A stretch of DNA of 64,000 bases from Candidatus Obscuribacterales bacterium (GTDB lineage: Bacteria; Cyanobacteriota; Vampirovibrionia; Obscuribacterales; Obscuribacteraceae), in contig JAKFVQ010000020.1 in NCBI GenBank assembly GCA_021732085.1, forward strand, positions 1 through 64,000. Direction: 5' to 3'. The notes beneath the pieces are model-generated. The model was given only the letters and a program-made list of their open reading frames with translations, was not told the DNA's origin and ran no database searches. Shown in pieces: positions 59,602 to 64,000 of the stretch (positions within the stretch are counted from its first letter, which is position 1; every line of letters starts with the position of its first letter). A program made the position numbers and the translations under genes.

Positions 59602-60621
59602 CTATGTTTTTAGCGCTAGCAATCGATACACATCAACGGGTTTCTGCCGTCCTTTTACCGTCACAGGTCCCATAGACTCGAACTCGAACTGATTTTTTAC
59701 CATCTCGTAGGTCGAGCCGTCGATGACAATGTCACCAGGGCGGTCGGGCGGGACTAGCTTCTCCAGGCGAAACGCCAGGTTGGCTGTGTCGCCTAGAACC
59801 GCAAGACTGGATTTTCCGGCACCCAAAACACCTGCAGCTACCGGACCTGTAGCCATCGCGATGTCAACTTGCAATGGATAATCAGGGAAGGGCCAATCAT
59901 CTTTCCGTGCGGCGATGAAGGGAATTGATTGTTTGATCTTGAGGGCTGTAAAGCATGCCTGGTAGGCACAAGCATTACTGTCGCCGCCCGGTCTGTCATC
60001 TCCCTGCCAATAGGCCATAACGGCATCACCGGCAATTTTCTCAACCTGTCCGTGTTCTTTTCGTATCTCATCGTGAAATCTGGCAAATACTCTTTGTGCG
60101 GCCTGCATCACTATTTGTGGCTGCGAAGAAAAATGCTCGGAAAGAGTAGTAAAAGCTCTGATGTCAGCTACCAGTATGGTTGCTGTCATCAGTTTGATAT
60201 GAAGCTGCGTTCTCTCGTGCTCGTCCTCTTGTTCAGCATCATCCGAGCGCTGAGGCGCGGATTCGGGTAGATTCACAATCAAATCGATTTGGGCAATCTT
60301 TATGTGGTCGCCATTCTTGAGAAGAAATTCTTGTCCGGCTTGGAGCCAATTTCCATTGAGACGCGTGCCGTTTGTGCTGTTCATGTCGCGAATCGTCCAC
60401 CCCAGCGGACCTTCTCGGAGTTCAGCATGCAAACTTGATACTTCTGGCACGGGCAGCACGAGCTTTCGCGGTCCCGTGGGCGAACCAGGCTTGCGCCCGA
60501 TCTCAAGCACCTTTCCGTGCTCAAGTTCGAAGAAATATGCTTCGGGTGTGCCGGAATTTACGACCAGGTATCCGGCCAATTCCATTTTCTTTTCGGCAGA
60601 CAATTTTCTAGCCAGTTTCAC
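59602..60621 (-). CDS. FHA domain-class III adenylate/guanylate cyclase
   Basis: 339 residues. FHA domain about 28-115 (EIGRKPGSPTG..., SSLHAELRE, NSTNGTRLNG) that binds phosphothreonine. Then the cyclase domain from TATILVADIRAFTTLSE: metal-binding Asp in VADIRAF and in EKIAGDAVMA, and Lys of EKIAGD, which favours ATP; R of NLAFRLE is the transition-state residue. It could link Ser/Thr phosphorylation to cAMP, and a Ser/Thr kinase occurs in the window (not adjacent). The frame opens with a GTG at 60621; the ATG at 60585 is an alternative. Confidence 0.9.
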   Translation of the reverse strand: MKLARKLSAEKKMELAGYLVVNSGTPEAYFFELEHGKVLEIGRKPGSPTGPRKLVLPVPEVSSLHAELREGPLGWTIRDMNSTNGTRLNGNWLQAGQEFLLKNGDHIKIAQIDLIVNLPESAPQRSDDAEQEDEHERTQLHIKLMTATILVADIRAFTTLSEHFSSQPQIVMQAAQRVFARFHDEIRKEHGQVEKIAGDAVMAYWQGDDRPGGDSNACAYQACFTALKIKQSIPFIAARKDDWPFPDYPLQVDIAMATGPVAAGVLGAGKSSLAVLGDTANLAFRLEKLVPPDRPGDIVIDGSTYEMVKNQFEFESMGPVTVKGRQKPVDVYRLLALKT

Positions 60622-60647
60622 AGACGAGAGACAGACATGAATTATAA

Positions 60648-60678
60648 CCCCCGGACAATATGTGGATCTGTCCGGGGG
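60648..60678 (-). terminator. Hairpin between metK and the cyclase gene
   Basis: CCCCCGGACA (60648-60657) pairs with TGTCCGGGGG (60669-60678). On the minus strand TTATAATTC follows. It may back up the terminator at the metK stop codon. Confidence 0.6.
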
Positions 60679-60790
60679 CTCTACTTTATTTATGTCAGCA
60701 TCACTTTTGCTTGTTTTCGGAGTTGCAAGGGGTTTATTGTTGCCCTTTCTCTTAACAAGTTACTTTGTTTTGCCGACCAGTCGGTTTCAA

Positions 60791-60816
60791 AAGTCGGCTC
60801 GCTTAGTGAGCGACTT
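60791..60816 (-). terminator. Hairpin at the metK stop codon
   Basis: AAGTCGCTC / GAGCCGACTT form a stem (one bulge) around ACTAAGC, containing the metK stop codon and followed by TTTTG on the minus strand. Confidence 0.55.
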
Positions 60817-62053
60817 TCTCAAAGGACTTTTTTAGGGTTTCGACCTTATCGAGGCGTTCCCATGGCAAGTCCAGGTCGGTGCGACCGAAATGTCCATAAG
60901 CGGCTACTCTTTGGAAGAACTTGCCGCCATTTTGCTTGGGTAACAGATTCAGTTCCAAATTCTTGATAATCGCGGCTGGGCGAAGATCGAATGTCTTCTT
61001 CACAACTTCGGTTATCTCTTCATCTGAAACCTTTCCGGTTCCGAATGTGGTCACGAGAACTGACACAGGGTGCGCAACGCCAATTGCGTAGGCGATTTGC
61101 ACTTCGGCTTTCTTAGCCAATCCTGCACCGACTATGTTCTTTGCGACCCAGCGTGCAGCATACGCGGCACTGCGGTCTACTTTGGTCGGATCCTTCCCGG
61201 AGAAAGCACCGCCACCGTGGCGGGCGTATCCACCATAGGTGTCGACGATAATTTTGCGACCGGTCAAGCCAGCATCGCCTTGCGGACCGCCGACGACGAA
61301 GCGTCCCGATGGATTGATCAAATATCGTGTTTCAGCATCAGGTTGAATCGACACGTCTTGGAAGACGGGCATAATGACGAACTTCTTCAAGTCTTCAGCA
61401 ATGCGTGCTTGGACTTTGTCGTTGTCTGTAATGCCTTCTATAGAGGCATCGTGCTGTGTCGAGATAACGATGGAATGAACTCGGGTCGGCTTTTCGTTTT
61501 CGTACTCAATAGTGACCTGAGTTTTTCCGTCTGGTCTTAAGTACTTCAAAACGCCTAGTTTGCGGACTTCAGATAGTCTGCGAGCGATTTTGTGTGAGAG
61601 GGAGATAGGCATAGGCATGAGTTCCGGGGTATCGTCGCAGGCATAACCAAACATCATGCCCTGGTCGCCGGCGCCGATTTGATCGAACTCATCGCTACTA
61701 TCTTCACGCTTTTCAAGAGCTTTGTTTACACCAGAAGCGATGTCCGGTGATTGCTTATCCAAGCTGACCATGATTGCGCAGGTGCGAGCATCGAAACCGC
61801 CTCCGCGTTCGCCTTCATAACCAATTTCGGCGATCGCGCGACGAGCGATTTCCGCAATATCTACTTGTGCGGTGGTACTCACTTCACCGGCTACAACGAC
61901 CATCCCAGTTGTGGTCAAACATTCTGCAGCAACGCGTCCTTTCGGATCTGCGGTCAAAATGGCGTCCAAAATTGAGTCGGAAATCTGGTCGCAAACTTTA
62001 TCGGGATGTCCTTCAGTAACGGACTCCGAAGTAAACAAATATCGATTCGGCAC
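60803..62053 (-). CDS. metK: S-adenosylmethionine synthetase
   Basis: 416 residues, slightly longer than usual. Makes SAM from methionine and ATP. Motifs: [52 protein letters not shown], and the C-terminal region. The start is GTG 62053 with AGGAG 9 nt upstream. The methyltransferase at 7071 and others depend on its product. Upstream it is divergent from the ECF sigma gene. Confidence 0.98.
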   Translation of the reverse strand: MPNRYLFTSESVTEGHPDKVCDQISDSILDAILTADPKGRVAAECLTTTGMVVVAGEVSTTAQVDIAEIARRAIAEIGYEGERGGGFDARTCAIMVSLDKQSPDIASGVNKALEKREDSSDEFDQIGAGDQGMMFGYACDDTPELMPMPISLSHKIARRLSEVRKLGVLKYLRPDGKTQVTIEYENEKPTRVHSIVISTQHDASIEGITDNDKVQARIAEDLKKFVIMPVFQDVSIQPDAETRYLINPSGRFVVGGPQGDAGLTGRKIIVDTYGGYARHGGGAFSGKDPTKVDRSAAYAARWVAKNIVGAGLAKKAEVQIAYAIGVAHPVSVLVTTFGTGKVSDEEITEVVKKTFDLRPAAIIKNLELNLLPKQNGGKFFQRVAAYGHFGRTDLDLPWERLDKVETLKKSFEKVAH

Positions 62054-62390
62054 TTGAAACTTCTCCTATGCCACTATGCATGCGCAACTTAGCGCCTGAA
62101 AACTCAGTCTATCAGGAAACCTGCCGAGCTCCGGTTTAAACTCACTGAATAATGTCTCGCTGTGGACGGGCTTTCCGCCTGTGACTCGACGATATCCTGC
62201 AAATCCGGGCAGTCTAAAGTAGATTGCTAGCTGCCAAGAATCCTTTAATATATTTTGCGATGTAATGCGCCAAATTTACGGAACTCATCAAATTCATTTA
62301 CTCACTGTAAGAAATGCAGTGTTAACATATAACCTAATGCGGCTGTTCAGCGCTTAGTGACCGGTCCGGCATTGCGTCGATGGGAGTGAC
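62054..62390. promoter_or_regulatory. Divergent region between metK and the ECF sigma gene
   Basis: 337 nt with no gene. GGAAC at 62280-62284 resembles the -35 of ECF promoters, as expected for an autoregulated sigma factor; a -10 is not clear. No SAM riboswitch is recognised in front of metK. Confidence 0.35.
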
Positions 62391-63026
62391 ATGGCAACAG
62401 GTTCTTCAAATAGCCAAAGAAGCGATCGCGATCTTGTTTTGGCTTGTCAAAAGCGAGATCCAGCAGCATTCGAAGAGCTGGTCAAAAGGCATCAGCGAAC
62501 TGTATATGCACTGCTCTACCAATTGGCACCTGATTGGTCCGATACGTCCGATCTGGCGCAAGAAGTTTTCATTCGCGTATGGCGTTCTATTAATAACCTG
62601 CGCAATCCGAGCTCATTTAGAGGATGGCTGACGCAGATAGTCACCAATCTCTTTTATGATGAGCTGCGACGCCGTCCCCGTCGGGTTCCGACAGTTTCAA
62701 TGGATGAAGGCATCGATAGCGGAGATGAAGGCGAGGGCGACTCCGGAACTCGTGACATCCCGGATGTATCACTGCTACCCGATGAAAAAATTCTAAACCA
62801 GGAACTTTCTGAAGTAATTCGAGACGCAATGGGCAAATTGCCGGAACAGTTTAGGACCGCCATCGTCTTGAGGGAAGTGGAGGGGTTGAGCTACGAAGAA
62901 ATAGCGATTCTAACCAAAACTGAAATGGGTACCGTCAAATCCCGCATTGCACGGGCCCGTTCTAAGTTACAAGAGTTGCTGCAACCCTATTTACAGCGCC
63001 AGGGGTCGAGTGAGGTCTCCAGCTGA
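62391..63026 (+). CDS. ECF-type RNA polymerase sigma factor
   Basis: 211 residues. Region 2 from FEELVKRHQRTVYALLYQL to LAQEVFIRVWRSINNLRN; an acidic linker (about 105-130); region 4 from LPEQFRTAIVLREVEGLSYE to TVKSRIARARSKLQELL. It directs transcription of a small envelope regulon. ATG 62391 with GGGAG 5-6 nt upstream. Its TGA overlaps the ATG of the anti-sigma gene (TGATG), a coupled sigma/anti-sigma pair. SigW/RpoE-like. Confidence 0.95.
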   Translation: MATGSSNSQRSDRDLVLACQKRDPAAFEELVKRHQRTVYALLYQLAPDWSDTSDLAQEVFIRVWRSINNLRNPSSFRGWLTQIVTNLFYDELRRRPRRVPTVSMDEGIDSGDEGEGDSGTRDIPDVSLLPDEKILNQELSEVIRDAMGKLPEQFRTAIVLREVEGLSYEEIAILTKTEMGTVKSRIARARSKLQELLQPYLQRQGSSEVSS

Positions 63027-63913
63027 TGTTTGCATGTACAGAATTGAAAGAAGAATTGTCCGCCTACATAGACGGCGAGCTAGAGGCTGGCAAGCAAAGC
63101 CAGATAACTGAGCATTTGGGACAATGTGCCGATTGCCAGGGTGCACATACTGAAATGAGATCGACCGTTTCGGTAATTGCCCAGGGAAAGTTGGCCACTT
63201 TTGCCAAATGCCCTGATATTTGGAGCGCGATGCAAAGCAAGCTCCCGTCAGTTTGCGAAACGATAGAAGAGGACTTTTCGGCTTATCTTGATGGAGAACT
63301 TATCGTTCCTGCCAAGGAAGGGGTTAGTGAACACCTAGGTGCATGCACTCCTTGCCACGAAAAGTTCCAGAACTTGTCCCAAGTAAATGGATTGCTCTCC
63401 AGAGGATTGGAGATGCCAGAGAATGTCGAAATCAATCTCTGGGCTTCTATCAGAAATCGATTGGATGAAGATTGCCAGCTCATTCGAGATGAGCTTTCAT
63501 CGTTCTACGATCGCGAAGTCACGCCGCAGCGACACAGAACAATCACAAGCCATTTGCTTGAATGTTCGGAATGCCGCGACCAATTGGCTCTAATCACCCA
63601 AACGGGAGAGCTCCTAAGAGCCAACTATCAACCCGATTTCCCAGAAGGTTTCGATCTCTGGCCTGAGATCAAAGCCAAAATGGCTGTTGTGCCGTTCGCA
63701 CCGAAAGAAAAGCGCCGCAAAGATTTCATGCATAGGCGCATGTACGGTGTAGCCGCTGCCGTTGTCGCTGGTGTGCTTGCAACAATCAGTTTCTTTGTAA
63801 ATGTGCATTCTGCCTCTACAATACAACCTGTAACAGCAGAGTCCTACCTCATTGAATCTGCACTTGGTGAGCCGACAGACGTAGCGGAAGCGATGGCCTA
63901 TGAGAATCCATAA
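63026..63913 (+). CDS. Membrane anti-sigma factor with three zinc-finger (zf-HC2) modules
   Basis: 295 residues. Three copies of the zinc anti-sigma domain, each C-x25-H-x3-C-x2-C: Cys4/His30/Cys34/Cys37, Cys77/His103/Cys107/Cys110 and Cys150/His176/Cys180/Cys183, spaced by exactly 73 residues, each with a Trp-containing tail at 66, 139 and 212. Then one membrane helix (GVAAAVVAGVLATISFFVNV, about 245-264) and a short exported tail. Usual anti-sigma factors have one such domain. It should bind the sigma factor encoded just upstream; extra modules may bind other sigma factors or sense redox. Confidence 0.9.
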   Translation: MFACTELKEELSAYIDGELEAGKQSQITEHLGQCADCQGAHTEMRSTVSVIAQGKLATFAKCPDIWSAMQSKLPSVCETIEEDFSAYLDGELIVPAKEGVSEHLGACTPCHEKFQNLSQVNGLLSRGLEMPENVEINLWASIRNRLDEDCQLIRDELSSFYDREVTPQRHRTITSHLLECSECRDQLALITQTGELLRANYQPDFPEGFDLWPEIKAKMAVVPFAPKEKRRKDFMHRRMYGVAAAVVAGVLATISFFVNVHSASTIQPVTAESYLIESALGEPTDVAEAMAYENP

Positions 63914-64000
63914 AAGAATAAACACGGTAACATTGGCGACGATAAGCGCCGTATTTATTTCAAATGGCATGGCAATGGCCGATGACGGCGGAAAACCTTG
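63900..64000 (+). CDS. Secreted protein, 3'-partial
   Basis: Reads from an ATG at 63900, overlapping the end of the anti-sigma gene by 14 nt. The 33 visible residues are a signal peptide (MRIHKRINTVTLATISAVFI, cleavage near AMA-DD). The frame continues past the right edge. It probably shares the sigma/anti-sigma operon and may be a periplasmic sensor or target. The overlap is the main support for the start. Confidence 0.6.
   Translation, partial: MRIHKRINTVTLATISAVFISNGMAMADDGGKP

Noticed and set aside
62054..62390. SAM riboswitch in front of metK
   Set aside because: The leader shows no recognisable riboswitch core or terminator/anti-terminator pair near the start codon.
1..64000. CRISPR arrays, insertion sequences, integrases, tRNA or rRNA genes
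   Set aside because: None found: the repeats seen lack regular spacers, no transposase motif was recognised, and no cloverleaf was identified.

Overview
The window looks like a chromosomal segment of a free-living, Gram-negative-type bacterium. It carries housekeeping genes (metK, pnp, rpsO, rsfS, an HU gene, a ferredoxin) among regulators, envelope proteins and many lineage-specific secreted proteins. A TolC-type outer membrane protein, a membrane-fusion protein, a bacterial alpha-2-macroglobulin and a NagZ-type glycosidase point to a double-membrane envelope. The short 4Fe-4S ferredoxin resembles, from memory, the cyanobacterial form, and a Uma2 nuclease is also common in that phylum. My best guess is the Cyanobacteriota/Melainabacteria (Obscuribacterales-like) branch, but this is inference without a search. 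I see no tRNA, rRNA, CRISPR array, insertion sequence or prophage.

Layout. 1-6.4 kb: a P1B-4 metal-efflux ATPase with a tandem His-rich N-terminus (5' end outside the window), a LysR regulator with an inverted repeat across its start codon, a zinc-ribbon protein, a TPR lipoprotein, and a 29-codon leader ORF coupled to a small secreted protein. 6.4-7.0 kb: repeat-rich and gene-free. 7.0-10.2 kb: an aminotransferase-methyltransferase pair divergent from a second LysR gene. 10.3-18.3 kb: an EF-hand secreted protein, an endonuclease/exonuclease/phosphatase protein, a small cytoplasmic protein and the alpha-2-macroglobulin. 18.6-23.4 kb: two tandem paralogues of unknown function, a frameshifted coiled-coil remnant, a membrane-anchored protein, a coiled-coil envelope protein, a phytanoyl-CoA-dioxygenase-like protein and a glycine-rich membrane protein. 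23.7-31.6 kb: a complete YbhGFSR-like tripartite ABC exporter with its own TolC, divergent from a TetR regulator. 32-40.6 kb: a NarL-type two-component pair, a Ser/Thr kinase, small membrane or zinc-ribbon proteins, a TPR protein and a hydrolase. 40.8-46.4 kb: acyl-CoA synthetase, a Gly-rich secreted protein, an Lsm-like/beta-propeller fusion, rsfS and HU. 46.5-51.6 kb: pnp, rpsO, an acyltransferase and ferredoxin. 51.6-55.5 kb: a cluster with two TadE/TadG-like proteins, a secreted protein and a subtilisin-like protease. 55.7-62.1 kb: HAD phosphatase, thioesterase, Uma2, NagZ-like, FHA-adenylate cyclase and metK. 62.4-64 kb: an ECF sigma factor, an anti-sigma factor with three zinc modules, and the start of a secreted protein.

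How the genes work together. The exporter operon is the clearest machine: fusion protein, double-NBD ATPase, two permeases and outer membrane channel follow one another closely, and the facing TetR gene and a perfect palindrome supply the likely control. The sigma/anti-sigma/secreted-protein genes overlap and probably form one envelope-stress operon. rpsO and pnp keep the classical order, but each has its own terminator and pnp has a structured leader. The most unusual items are the anti-sigma factor built of three exact 73-residue repeats, the SD-strong leader ORF at 6.06 kb, the Lsm-like/propeller fusion, the TadE/G-protease cluster and an intergenic family of short imperfect palindromes.
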